DNA of 64,000 nt, from assembly GCA_029224185.1 (NCBI GenBank), contig CM055196.1, forward strand, positions 11,782,009 through 11,846,008, read 5' to 3'. Positions 23,418 through 35,172 of this stretch are shown here, one piece after another. A program made the position numbers and the translations under genes. Positions within the stretch are counted from its first letter, which is position 1. The number at the start of each line of letters is the position of its first letter. Source of the DNA: Karalla daura (lineage: Eukaryota > Chordata > Actinopteri > Chaetodontiformes > Leiognathidae). Under the pieces are notes generated by a model. It was not told where the DNA came from. It did not search any database and was given only the letters and a program-made list of their open reading frames with translations.

Positions 23418-26400
23418 ATGAGGTTAACAGCGCTGTGCCTGTGTGGGACCCTGCTGGCCTTCTTCAGCCTCTCTTGGACCACAGTGGACTCTGATGAAGG
23501 AGACCTCCTGTGGGATAATGGATTTGAGCCCTGCGCTGCAACTCTGAGACCTGAAGGCCCGTGTAAACACGGGCAGGATGAGAGCATGTGTCCCTACCTG
23601 TTCAGCCTGCCGCCGCTCACTGTCCAGATGCCCAAGCAGCTCAGAGAGCTGGAGAAGATCGTGACGGATCTGCAGAAGCTGAAGGACACTGTGGATCAAC
23701 TCAGGAGGATGTGTACAGATTGTACAGTAAGCCAAAGTGAGAGAGAATGTGAGAGGAAAAGAGAACGAGAGCATGATGAGCAGAGTGAGGGTACGAGCAG
23801 ATATAAGGATGAGAGGAACTGGCTGAATGAGAGAAATCCAGAGAGATTCAAAGGTGTCGGTCTGGAGTGTGGCACAGACAGGGTTAAAGGTGAAAGGACT
23901 ATGGAGGATGGTGACATTAACTCTAAAAGAAGTCCAAATTTGAATGAGAAAGGCAGAGAAGAATGGGAAGCAGGAAGAGAAAGCGATGAAGGGGTCAAAA
24001 ATGAGGATGAAGAGACTCTAAAAGAAGTGGCAGAAAAATCTGGAAAAACACAGACAGCAAAGGCAAAAGAAAGAGACAAATTGGGACAGGCAAAGGTGCC
24101 AAGTTCTGATGGATATGAAAGAACACCGGATATATTGAGAAAAAGGGTGGGTGAGAAGAATAACAGAGAGAGAGAAACAAACAGAAAGAAAGGAAAGGTT
24201 GGAGATGAGAAATCAGCAGAAGATGAAGAAAATTTGTTAGAGAACAGAAAGGAGGGAACAATTATAAGCGATACAAAAATCAAGGAGAAAGCAGATGAAG
24301 ATGATCATCACGTGAGGCAAGATGAAACAAAGGGAACAGAGAGAAAGACCCAAACTGAAGAAGAGAGGGGCGGTGATGGGATAAAGATGTCCAAGGGCCG
24401 TGGCGAGCATACAAATAAGGAGCAAGAGCGGCGCAGGGAGGAGAGGAAAAAGGAAATGGAAAAGGGAATAAAAGTGGAGCGAAATAATGAGAAACCAAAA
24501 CAGACTGAGAGCATCGGGCGCGCAGAAAAAGAGAAGACTATAAAAGAGGGGGAGGCGGAGGAGGAGGACAGGCAGACGGGAAAGGAGATCAAAAAAGAAA
24601 CAGAAAAAAAGGATCAGAGTGTGCAGAGAGACAGTGATGGAGAATTAGCACCCAGCGGGGCAACTGAGCACACAGACTTTGTTTCGATCAGCCCGACTCC
24701 TCGCTCTTTAACTCCGGGGCGCGAGTCCACGGACTTAAATGAAGCTGTAACCTCTGCATCATATGTTCCATTCCCTTCCCCGTCCAGCTCCACTTCACGT
24801 TCGATCACAGGTGTTGATCAGGGGGTGACAACCACGATCGCAGGACCTGTCGTTTCTGAGCACCAGAGCCCTGATGCCCAGGCAGGTGTGACGAGCCGAA
24901 CCAGGCCAACGACAACACACACACTGGGTGGCCCTGAACAGGAGACAACCAGCACCGCCACAAGGTTCATCTCTCCAACAAGCACAAGGTCTAGGGCAGG
25001 CACGCTGGGAGAAGTTAGCTCAACCTCGGCAGGGACCATCACCACAAACCCTCTGCAAAGCTTCACCACAACTGCATTCGCAGGAGTCGCAGACCGCAGC
25101 AGCTGGACAACTGAACAGAGTATCGTCTCTAATGCAAAGACGTTTTCAGGCCGGGAACCAAAGCCCGGTGAGAAGCACAAGGCTACAATTAAGACTGAAA
25201 CTGACCGAAAGCTCAGTTTTCCAAAGAATGATCATAAGTCTGATCAAGCTCCTTTGCCTGACAGAAAAACAGGACCGGACCAAAAGAAGAAGCCTTCTCA
25301 CCAAAAGCCTGCAACCGACCAGAAATCTAAACCTGGCAAAGATGCTAAGATTGCTCAAATTCCAAAACAGAGCCAAAGACCTCTACCTGATCATTTGTTA
25401 ACTGATCGAAATCTGAAAAATGTTCAAATACCTAAATATGATCAAATAAACACGACTGATCCAAATCGGTTAACTCCCCATGAGCCAAAATTTCATCAGA
25501 AGTCTCCAGTGCCTGTCCAGAGACCTCCATCTCAACAGACTCCTCAGACTGTGAGCACAACTGGTCCTGACAAAGGTGACACTGACCAGGTGCCTGAATC
25601 TGTTGAAACCCCAATTTCCAATCAAAAACCAAAACCTGAGAAAAGGCCCGGACATGCACTCAAACCGGACAAGCCTGGCCCAAAGCAAAAAAATCCTCAA
25701 AAGCCAAAAAATGATGAAAAATCAAGACCTGATCAAAGATCTACAATAAAGCAAAATGTCACACCTGTTCAAGAGCCCAATTCTGAGGGGGGTGAAGTAA
25801 CAAGATTCATGCCAAAACCAACCCAGAAACCTGTGACAGAATCATCTGATCGTTTCAATGACAACCCTTTGTCTAAGCTGAAACCTGACTCCTCACCTGG
25901 GAGAAAACTTTCACCTGTTGATGACCCAATCAAGCCCCCTGACCAAAAGCCTAGACCCGGCCAGAAAATCCCCATAATAAACCAAAAACCAGATCCCACA
26001 ACGGGACAAAAGAGTAAGCCCAGTGTGAAGCCTAAACCCGACCAAACACCACAAACCAATCAAGGGTTCAAAATGCCTCTGCAAAACCAAGTGCCTGATC
26101 TCAGCTCCAAATCTGTGTCTGATGAAAACCCTGAGACAGAATCCAACAAAACATCCACAGCGATGCCTCTCCCCAGACACAGGCCACCAACCAGACCTAC
26201 AGTCAGGCCAGGAGCAACATCTGTTCAAAGGCCAAAACCATCAGTGCAGCTAAAGCCAAGTCCAAAGACCAAAACAGATTTACATCCTCCTCAGATCAGC
26301 AGGACCACTTCAGACGGCATCCAAAACTCTCAAACTGACAAGCCACCTGCGTCTGGCCCCGTAAAACACATTGCTGACGTGACTCATTCCCCAGAGTTCA

Positions 26401-28859
26401 GTCCCAGCGAGATGAAAACCAGCACTCTGGGTCCCCAGCCCTCTGTCGACCTGGACGCTGGACCCTTCCCTAGTCCTAGCTCTCTCTCTGAGGACGTCAC
26501 GATGAACCCAAACAGCAGGATTACATCTGATCTGAGGCCACAAACAGCTAGTCAAGCTCAATCCATCCTAATGACAACAAGACCAAACAAAATCACGCAC
26601 GGGATCCTCCCCAGTGTTATCCTGAGCACCGGTCCAGGAACCGCTCGGCCAAAACAAGTTCCCAACACCGAGTCCAGACCCAAGACTGAGACACTGTACA
26701 GTGCAGGGGAAACTGCCTCCACACAAGCCCCAGATCCAGACAAAGCGATGACGCCAGTTACCTCCCTCAGGACCCAGAGTGCCTCCACAACCAGCCCTCG
26801 CCTTAGGCCAGCAGCCTCCACCACCTTGGGCCCAGAGCCTCTAGCTCCCGAAGCCTCCACTCCCAGTCCACATGAGCTGAGGGTGAAAATCAACCAGGTG
26901 GCTGCTTTCTTCAACAACACCCTGAGTCCGAATGGAAGACCCCTGGACAGGCTTCCCATAGAGCAGCCAAAGGGCGACCAGGGAGGCGGCAGGCCTGAGC
27001 GCACGGACGGCAAACTGCCAGTGCTGAAACCAAAGAAAGGCAAGAGATATATTATTTTTTCCACATTGCATAGTCATGCTCCGCCATGAATAAACAAACG
27101 AGGGAGGTGACTTATTACTTCTATCAGCAGATAATATTGACTTACACCATTTTGATAGCTTTGCTACAAGTGGCCTACTCGAGGAAATGTATTCATATGC
27201 ACTGCAAAGAGGTGAAAATCCCACTTAAGCTCAAAGTGGAAAAAGAGGAGGAATGTACATCAATTTTTGTCGTAAAAATCTATTGTCTTCGCCTGCGAGA
27301 AAAATGTTGCGGAGCTGTTGCGCATTAGTCTGAGTGCTTATGATTTTATTACCCAACAGTGCAAATTGGTATGATCTGAGCTGGAAGGATTCTGAATAGG
27401 CGGCCCACATGGCGAGCAATGATCCTCATGCACAAAAAATGATCGTCTAATCTTATGGTCTGAGATCATCTTTGCACCACACATCACGGCGCGAGGAGGA
27501 ATTTGCATACACAGGCAAAACGTGTGGGTCTGCGTGAGAGTTGTGTAGTAGTAAAACCACAACTGTACGTAGATTGACAGCTGTAGAGCATCCATCGAGG
27601 GAGCGTGGCTCAGTAATTGTTTACAGTAAGAGAATGGATGCTTCACTTTAACACTTTAGATGCCGCATAGGAATTAAACTAGCTGCCAGCCTGCTTATCC
27701 TGCAGGCGAGGACCATGAGGATTTTCCTTTGCTTTGTTTTTTTCTATCAAAATCATTTGCTTTTTTTTTTCCACAATTGGTTAGATGCCAAACTGCAACC
27801 AAACCCTAATACCCGTTATATGTGCTATGACAAAAAGAAAAAGACCGGAAAATGCTGCTGAGAAGAACTTGTGTTATGGTTATAGCTTTCATATCCAGTT
27901 CTGGTTTTAAATGCAATACAGTATGTGGATCCACTTTGGAGGTCTGCCTTGAAAGGCTTCAAAGACACTAAATCTTTTATGGTGGAAAAGTAGTTTTGCT
28001 CTGTTGCTCTCGTGACCTCATTTCACGGCTGCATCGCAGCTGCAAGATGATCACTTCACCTGCCCGTGAGGCAAGACTTTGGATTTGAAGATTTGTGTGA
28101 GGAAATGTGCTCCTAAAATTCCTCTAACACTAATTCTCCCAATCTGCAGTTCCTGCTGTGAAGAGAGACTGCTCCGACTACCTGCCCCGAGGAGAGGCGA
28201 GAAGCGGCGTGTACCTGGTGACCCCCGACCTCCGCAGCAGAAGCTTCCAGGTCTTCTGTGACATGGAGCTGCAGGGCGGAGGGTGGACGGTGCTGCAGCG
28301 GAGGCGGGACGGCAGCGTCAGCTTCAACCGCTCCTGGGCCGAGTACAGAGTGGGCTTCGGGCAGATGGAGGGAGGGGAGTTCTGGCTGGGCAACAACATG
28401 ATCCACCTGCTGACCCGGGACAGGGACATGAAGCTGCGGGTGGAGCTGGAGGACTTTGAGGGGGTGATGGAGTACGCAGAGTACGAGCACTTCAGGGTGG
28501 CCAGCGAGCGGATGCGCTACAGGCTGACGGTGGACGGCTACTCAGGCACCGCAGGCGACGCCCTGCGCTTCAGTAGGAGCTACGACCACAACAACAGGGC
28601 CTTCACTACCCCGGACAGGGACCACGACCGCTACCCGTCTGGGAACTGCGGGGCCTACTACAGCTCCGGCTGGTGGTTCGACGCCTGTATGGCTGCAAAC
28701 CTCAATGGGAGATATTATGTGGGGAAATACAAAGGAGTCCGGGATGGCATTTTCTGGGGGACATGGCACAACATATCGATGGAGTACTATCCTACCAACG
28801 ACAGACAGGCTTTCAAAAGTGTCAGGATGCTGATCAGACCGACGGGTTTCACGCCATAA
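23418..28859 (+). CDS. Fibrinogen-like 2 (fibroleukin)-type protein with giant low-complexity linker
   Basis: Seen: two coding exons, 23418-27039 and 28150-28859 (4,332 nt, 1,443 residues). The start ATG is chosen because MRLTALCLCGTLLAFFSLSW is a good signal peptide. Residues 39-102 carry Cys39, 49, 58, 99 and 102 around CPYLFSLPPLTVQMPKQL and a heptad helix, as in the FGL2 head. Exon 2 is a complete fibrinogen domain (about 1212-1441) with GGGWTVLQRR, EFWLGN, DRDHDRYPSGNCG, SSGWWFDAC and NLNG, including the calcium-binding loop. Between them lie about 1,100 residues: K/E/R-rich to about 420, S/T/P-rich to about 560, then P/K/Q-rich DQKPKP-like quasi-repeats, with no cysteine after about residue 160. 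A helix with an N-glycosylation sequon (N1166) returns just before the domain. The intron appears to use a GC donor. Known: FGL2 is about 440 residues, two exons, a secreted or membrane prothrombinase and immune regulator. I leave the symbol empty because fgl2 orthology versus a sister gene is not settled. AATAAA at 28912-28917. Confidence 0.85.
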
Positions 28860-28911
28860 AGGTCTAACTACTAACTCAAGCTATAAGCTCTGTACCTGCT
28901 CTGTGCAATCT

Positions 28912-28917
28912 AATAAA
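28912..28917 (+). other. polyadenylation signal, fgl2-like gene
   Basis: AATAAA, 53 bases after the stop codon at 28857-28859. Confidence 0.7.
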
Positions 28918-28929
28918 ACATACAATCAG

Positions 28930-30690
28930 CATACTATCCACACAGTTATTGCACAATATTAACTCAATGCTGCCGCCCTGTGGTGTGGTTCTGCAACACT
29001 GACTTGTTTACAGAATGGCAAAAACTGAGGATGTACATAATTTCAGAGGTTACTATAGCCCGAATTACATGGTATGTTTTATTTTATAACCTTGGTATGT
29101 AATTAGATTTTTTGAGAGTGTAATTTCTTAAATGACAAGAGAGGCAAATCCTCTTGTGAGATTATTTTTTCAGAGAGGATGAAGTTTGTATTTGACGGGT
29201 ATGAAGCATCAGATCTTTAAAAAAACAGTACTGGAAAGCCTGTTGATGGTTTACTGCAGCTGTTTGAAATGTTTTATAATTACAATTGTTTTGTAAGATA
29301 AATAAAATAATAAATATACACGCTCATTCGTTTTATCATTTGTTTATCCTTCCTTCTGTTGAAACTATCTCCAAATAACCAACGTTATTAATGTTTTCAA
29401 GTCAATCTCAATCTCATCCGGCACATGCAACTATTCAGAATTGTATGAAACTGGGCAGAATCTCCCCACAGCTTCCTCGCTCTCTCACATAAGCCTTTTG
29501 ATTGGACAAGATCAATGCAGGGGCGGCGCTACATTTACACAACCTGTGTCACCAACACGTCAAGTGTGTTAAAGTGACATGGAAAACTGGAAGTAAAGCA
29601 ATCTGCCTCCAACATAAAATAATTCACTGGTGACCAACGTGGGCCGTAGGTGTGTGACTTAGATGGTGCTCAGGGTCACAAAACAAAAACCTAGCTTTCG
29701 ATTTCTAATCAAAACCAAACAATATCCACTGAAATTGCATTAGAAACAACAGCAGTTGACCACACAATTAGCAATAGAGTAGTATAGAAAGAATATGCCT
29801 TAATTCATCCTACAACAGCTTATAATCCGCCCTTATTCGTCCTTTGTCCTCCTTGGCCTTTTGGTCAAGATGAAGTGCAATATTTGCTCTTATTGGTATT
29901 ACAGTACATCTAGGGATCAAACATGAAATCAATGAGTCTGGCCTTCTGTCAGTCCAATTTGCTCCAGATCTTGGGGGTGACAACAACCTAGGCACCTCCA
30001 GAAACAATAATTGGATTTCACCTGTCAAGGGTGTATTTCCTAACCCAACCCCCAACCCTAACCCTAACATAAACTGGAGATAGTCACCCGAGGATCCCTG
30101 CAACACCCATTAGTCAGAAAGTGGGTTTTAGCTAAAACCTAAAGCCATAATTGCTTGCAGAGCTTCAAGATGCAAGAATAATGTAGTAGTGCACTGACAG
30201 TGAAATGCACTGGGATGAATCCAACTGTGCAAAGCAGAAATAATCCATCTACCATGTGATCATGATTAATATACATTCTTTATTCTCCATTTTAGTTTGC
30301 AGCATTGTCAGCCTAACAGCACATCTGCCAAACTCTTGGCAAAGCTATTTGTTCAGATTGAAATACTGGCCTCATACTGCTGCATCCTATGCCCTCAGCC
30401 AATCAGGATGCTTGTAACGTCCTAGAATTGTAAGAGAGTAAAATGTCTAAAGTCATGTCAGTTCTGCTCAAGATTTGCCCACATCTTTTATGCAAAGATG
30501 TTCACACATCTGGTGCAAGTTACCATTGATGGATACATGAATAACAAAAATAAAAAATATATAAGTACTGCTGAAAAAAGTTTTCTTCTCTTCCGAAAAC
30601 CTGAAAAAAGCAGGTAGATTTGCTATTGGGTTGACGATGTATTATCAGAAGTGTGCCGTTTAAAATACGTGTTCTTGTTCGTTGCTTTTA
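28930..30690. other. spacer between fgl2-like gene and fam185a
   Basis: No gene seen. The stretch is A/T-rich, and a short telomere-like CCCTAA run lies at about 30040-30070. The one 98-residue minus-strand open frame (29810-30106) has no splice or family support. Confidence 0.5.
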
Positions 30691-30699
30691 CTCTGAAAT

Positions 30700-30799
30700 C
30701 CCATAGCGGAAGTGCTAGCCCCGTGCTAGCTGCCGGCCACTGCTCTGTGTTTTCTCAATGGCAGCGTGTGTATCTTCTCTCTGAGTCCACCTGCTAAAC
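30700..30799 (+). promoter_or_regulatory. fam185a: fam185a promoter-proximal region with ETS site
   Basis: GCGGAAGTG (CGGAAGTG at 30707-30714) lies 86-93 bases before the fam185a ATG. This is the core of an ETS/GABP site, common in TATA-less promoters of mitochondrial and housekeeping genes. Inference from motif and position only. Confidence 0.45.
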
Positions 30800-33700
30800 A
30801 TGCCCTGGAGCCCGGCGGCTCTGCGGGGAGGTGTGAGCCTCCTCTTCAGGCCGCTAACAGCTCCTCCTCGGAGCTCCCGGAGCCTCCTCTTCCTCTCCAC
30901 CTCAGCCCGCAGCAGGAGCGCTGACCCCGGGCAGGCGCAGCAGCCTGGCCGGCGCTGGAGCCTGGAGGTCAGTCCCTACTGCTCGGTGCGGGCTCTGCTC
31001 GGCTGCAGCATCTCTGTGCGTCCCCTGGACCTGCACTCCTTCCCGGAGGCCGACCGGGTCTTCATCGCTGTCCGAGGCCCGGACACGGAGCAGGAGCTCC
31101 TCCATGTCCGCTACGAGGAGCAGAGCAAGGAGCTGGTGCTGTCAGGAGAGAGGCTGAGCAGCAGCCTGGCCATAGAGCTGGCTGCACCTGTCAAGAGCAG
31201 TGAGTGTCCCGTCTGCTGGCTTCATGAGTGGAGATCACCATGAATAATGTCAGCACAGCGCAGCACCGCATGCTCACCTGAAACGCGTCTGCTGTTCTCA
31301 GATGTCTTCATCACAGCTCGCGGTGAGGGGAGCGTGGAGGTGAAGAAGATGGAGTGTGATGTGTGTGAGGTGCAGACAGAGAGGGGCAGCTGCCTGCTGC
31401 ACTCTGTCAAGGTGAGGGAGGCAATAAAAGCCTGTGATCCATTTATACATGATTTTACCTGCTTTACACCTCTAAATATAAATACACTCAGGGATCTGTT
31501 GGAGCAGATCTCCATAGCACATAAGGCTAAGGCAGTTTAGAGTCTCCAACCAAACTTTATGTATGTTTTTGGACCATTGAATGAAATCTCAGTGTTGCTG
31601 TCATCCGCTCACCCAGGTTTACATCTTAAATTGACTGATGACTGATTAAAATTATTGTTGATTGTAATATTGGTTATATTATCGGTTAAACGACTCATTG
31701 TTGCAGTATAAAATGGGTAAGATAAAGATGGTGCCATTGGTGGATTGATATCAATTACAAATGTGGGCTTTATTTATACTGACGCTCAATAGTGCAATAC
31801 AGTCATCTGTATTAGCTAAGATACAATGAGAAAGTATAACCAAAAAACATGTTTGTCCTTGCAATAACATGACAGCTTGGCCAAAGTCAAGAACAGGAGC
31901 TCTAGCTTGTCATTTTTCTTGTGTAAGTCTGTGTCGCTTTAGATGGTTATTACAAAGTCGAATCGATCTTGTTCCTCACTTTTTTGTCCCCCTCGCTGTC
32001 CCCTGTGTCCCAGGCTCACCGGGTTCAGATCAAGTCCCATGGAGGACACATCACTGGAGCAGGGACCATCCATGGGAACGTGGACATCGCTGGCTGCGGA
32101 GACAGCGTGAGGACACAGTTCCACCCAGCAGTCATTAGATGGCAGCAGCAGCCTGAACGCTGGCTCACACTGTGTTCACGCCTCTGAGGTCCAACGGCTT
32201 TGATTTGAGGGACACTTGGGTCGGGGTTGTCTCTGCAGGCGGTGGACGTCAAGAAGCTCCAGGGCACCACCATGAACGTGTCTACAGAACGTGGCCCTCT
32301 GAAGGTCAGGGCCATCTACGCCGAGTCCAGCTGCGTCTCCTCCTGCTCCGGCAGCGTGCAGCTGGGCCATGTGCACGGTGAGCAGCCAGCTGCAGCCTCC
32401 GTCTGCGCCCAGCTCTGTTTATGTGGCTGGGAGTGCAGCACAAGGTTAAATGGTACCTAGGGGAGAAGCTTTACCTCAATGTGGGAGTAATTGTCCTCTT
32501 GCAGAGAACGAGCAACATGTGGACAGGGAGAGGCCAGAGTTGTTGTTGCTGCTGGCTGCAGCATCTCAGCTCTAACTACAGATATTAAGATGATCTGCAA
32601 TCTGAAAGTTGAAAGTGACTCTGCCAGAGCTGCTTTGAATTTCCCTTATTTCGGGACTCAAAATTAGCTTTTCAAAGTGAACGTCCGGTGGAGAACCAAG
32701 CATCAGCCCTGGTTGCAGAACCTGATGATATGGCAGCCGTTTTGGGTACTTCGTAGTTACAGGTCGGCCCCAATAATGAAACAGTAGCTGAAAGGAGTTT
32801 TTTAATGGTTTGTTATCAGTTAATGCATCCAAGCTGAATTCACTGCGCACAAAGTCCTTGTGTTCTAGTTCTTTGTGGGGCTCTAATAGCTGTGCCTGAT
32901 CATTATATCATTAAGCCGCCCATGCTCGCTGTGCCCAGCAGCTCTGTGGGAAGTGCAGGCTTGCAAGGGGTGGGTTATTTATGCTTTTCTGGGACAGTTT
33001 CTGGGATAGTTTGCCTCACAAGACTTAAATTTTGTTTTGGAGGTTCATTTCTTGTTTATTCAGTTTGTATCTCTGCACATATGGTGGCTACTATCGCCTC
33101 CTGGGTTCAAAAACATGCATGTTTAGGTGGGTTTAAGACTCTAAATTGCATATAGATGTAGTGGTGAGAGTGCGTGGTATGTGTGCACCACTCAGACACC
33201 TGTCAGAGTGTGTTCCCTGTCCTAATCATCCCCAGCAGACCCTCGCCACACTATTTAAGTACCAGACGGGTTATTTAGCTTTTCACCTGAGAGGCAACAA
33301 AAATAGTCTTAATTCTGCATCCACCTGCGCTGTGCTGCACAGCTGCATCTGACCCGGTAGGTAAGTCAGGGCTCAGGAATGACGGGCCCTGCTCCACGGC
33401 CTCTCTGCGCGCGATGTGTTTTCAATTAATCACGCGTTTCGCCCTGGTTGTTTGCGTTGTGGTAGCTATAAAACAAACAAGCTGTAAAGAGGCTTGGTTC
33501 TTGGAAGCCGAGGCCACGGCAGGAGGACGAGCAGCGCTGCGAGGCGGAGAAAGGCCTCGCCCGCCCGGAGCCGTAATTCCTTCCCGACACAGATGATGTC
33601 TCGTCACGGCGTACATGGAAACGATTATCCCGTGAAAGTCGTGACAGTTTCTCCAGTTTTCTCTCCAGCTGAATGTGACGGCGAGAGATCGAACCTGACT

Positions 33701-34392
33701 CTGTGCTTCCCCCGACTGACAGGTGACGCCACGGTGAGGAACGAGTCTGGAGATACGGTCATAGGTACGCACAGCCCGCCGTTGTTGCGCAACCAACCCC
33801 GTATGGTATCTATCAGAGGCTGTTACGAGCAACCTGTGACTTTTTTTTTTCCTTTTGTTTTGGCTTTTGCAGATGGTTCCAATAGCGCTCTGCAGATTTC
33901 CTCTCACAGCGGAGCCATCGATGTGTACGTAGGAGACGGGGGCAGCGCTGACCTCCACAGCCGGGAAGGTAAACAAGCGGGAGGAGGTGTGCGATAACTG
34001 CGCTCTATCTGTTGAGTCATCCTTTCCCCTCCTTCTCCATATGTAGGGCCCGTGTGTGTGCGGGTCCCCTCCTCGCTGAGAGCCGGGGTGGAGCTCAGCG
34101 GGGCGTCGGTGCATATCGGCCCCGAGGTTACTCTGAGCGGAGTGGAAAACAACACGTCTCGGGGCCAAACCACAGTCACGGGTGAGCCCTAGTTTATTTA
34201 CTGCCCCGCACTGCTCATTAACCAGGGCCTCGGAGGAGTGGATCCGTCTTCCTCCACCACCAACCTGCGTCTGTTTCAGGCTTCCTCAACGCGGGGCCGC
34301 CTGCCGAGCGGTGGGTGAAGGCTCGGGCGGACGCAGGCGCCGTCACGCTGAAGACTCAAAGCTGGTTCGAGACGCTGAAGCTCGGGGGCTGA
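30800..34392 (+). CDS. fam185a: FAM185A, DUF4097-type beta-repeat protein
   Basis: Seen: eight exons, 30800-31199, 31302-31411, 32014-32106, 32239-32377, 33723-33764, 33873-33968, 34047-34181 and 34280-34392, which sum to an exact 375-residue frame. The protein starts MPWSPAALRGG; its first 40 residues are Arg/Ser-rich with no acidic residue, which looks like a mitochondrial targeting leader (inference). The body has repeated short strands with Gly turns (VQIKSHGGHITGAGTIHGNVDI, LQISSHSGAIDVYVG, VELSGASVHIGPEVTLSG) typical of the DUF4097 beta-solenoid fold. It ends in VTLKTQSWFETLKLGG. Length is close to the roughly 390 residues of human FAM185A. Function of the family is not established. As in mammals, it sits beside fbxl13, here tail to tail. 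AATAAA at 34711-34716. Intron 4 (32378-33722) carries a worn repeat. Confidence 0.9.
31520..31578 (-). repeat. worn LINE-tail-like repeat fragment, minus orientation
   Basis: Reverse-complement words 'gtccaaaaacatacataaag' and 'ggagactctaaactgcc' match the family's standard boxes. It lies in fam185a intron 2. Confidence 0.6.
33105..33172 (+). repeat. worn LINE-tail-like repeat fragment
   Basis: 'ttcaaaaacatgcatgttta', 'gactctaaattgcatataga' and 'gtggtgagagtgcgtgg' occur in family order. It lies in fam185a intron 4. Confidence 0.65.
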
Positions 34393-35172
34393 GACGCAGC
34401 CCCCCCCCGATTCAGATCTGCGCATGGCTGCGTTTCCTGTGGCTCCTCGGGGAAAGTAAAGGTCCACTTCAGTGAAGTCTTTGGAAAAACAGTGCTCAGG
34501 ATTCACCGCACTTTCATCAAGAACACGCCGTCTGGATGAACATCCATATGTGGGGAAAAAAAGTAAACCAAAAACCCATGCAGATAGCAGTCGGTCCCCC
34601 AGTCTGTATTGTCATGGTTTTTAGTGTTAATTGGAAGCAGTTTGCTTCCTTATATTTAATGTATGCTAGTTGTATCTTATTACAACTGCACCGTATGTAA
34701 ATACTTATAAAATAAAACATCTAAAACTGTGACTAAGGCATAGAATGTGTTTTTTTTTTGACTGACTCATAAAGACCTGGATCCAGCTGATGAAAACTAA
34801 TAAGAGAACTATTTTCCACAGTCCTCTTTGTATATAGAAATTCAGTTCTGCAGGGAAACAAAGTGGAAAGAGAGCCCTCGAGTGTGCCTGAAATATTATT
34901 GTTAAACAAATCCACACATTGACAATACTTCAGAAATAATCATGATGTATAAACATCTCGAAGATTAACCTCTGACTGGAGCATAAATAAACCCAGATAT
35001 CTTCAGTCAAACAAAACTGATTATGCAGACACTCCAGTGACAAACCAGTGTAAATCACTGCAGTGTAAACACTGAAAAACAGTTACATGATCATTTTTAA
35101 CATGCACAGACAGGAGAAACGGCATTTTCTATTTCTATAATGTTAAATAAGCAGCCAGCAGTAATGGCTCCG

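Noticed and set aside
23696..24592. Several minus-strand frames rich in Ser/Phe/Leu
   Set aside because: Antisense of the K/E/R-rich linker of the fgl2-like gene; no splice sites or start context.
33422..34168. 248-codon minus-strand open frame across fam185a exons 5-7
   Set aside because: It is antisense to well supported fam185a exons, crosses their introns, and has no resemblance to a known protein.
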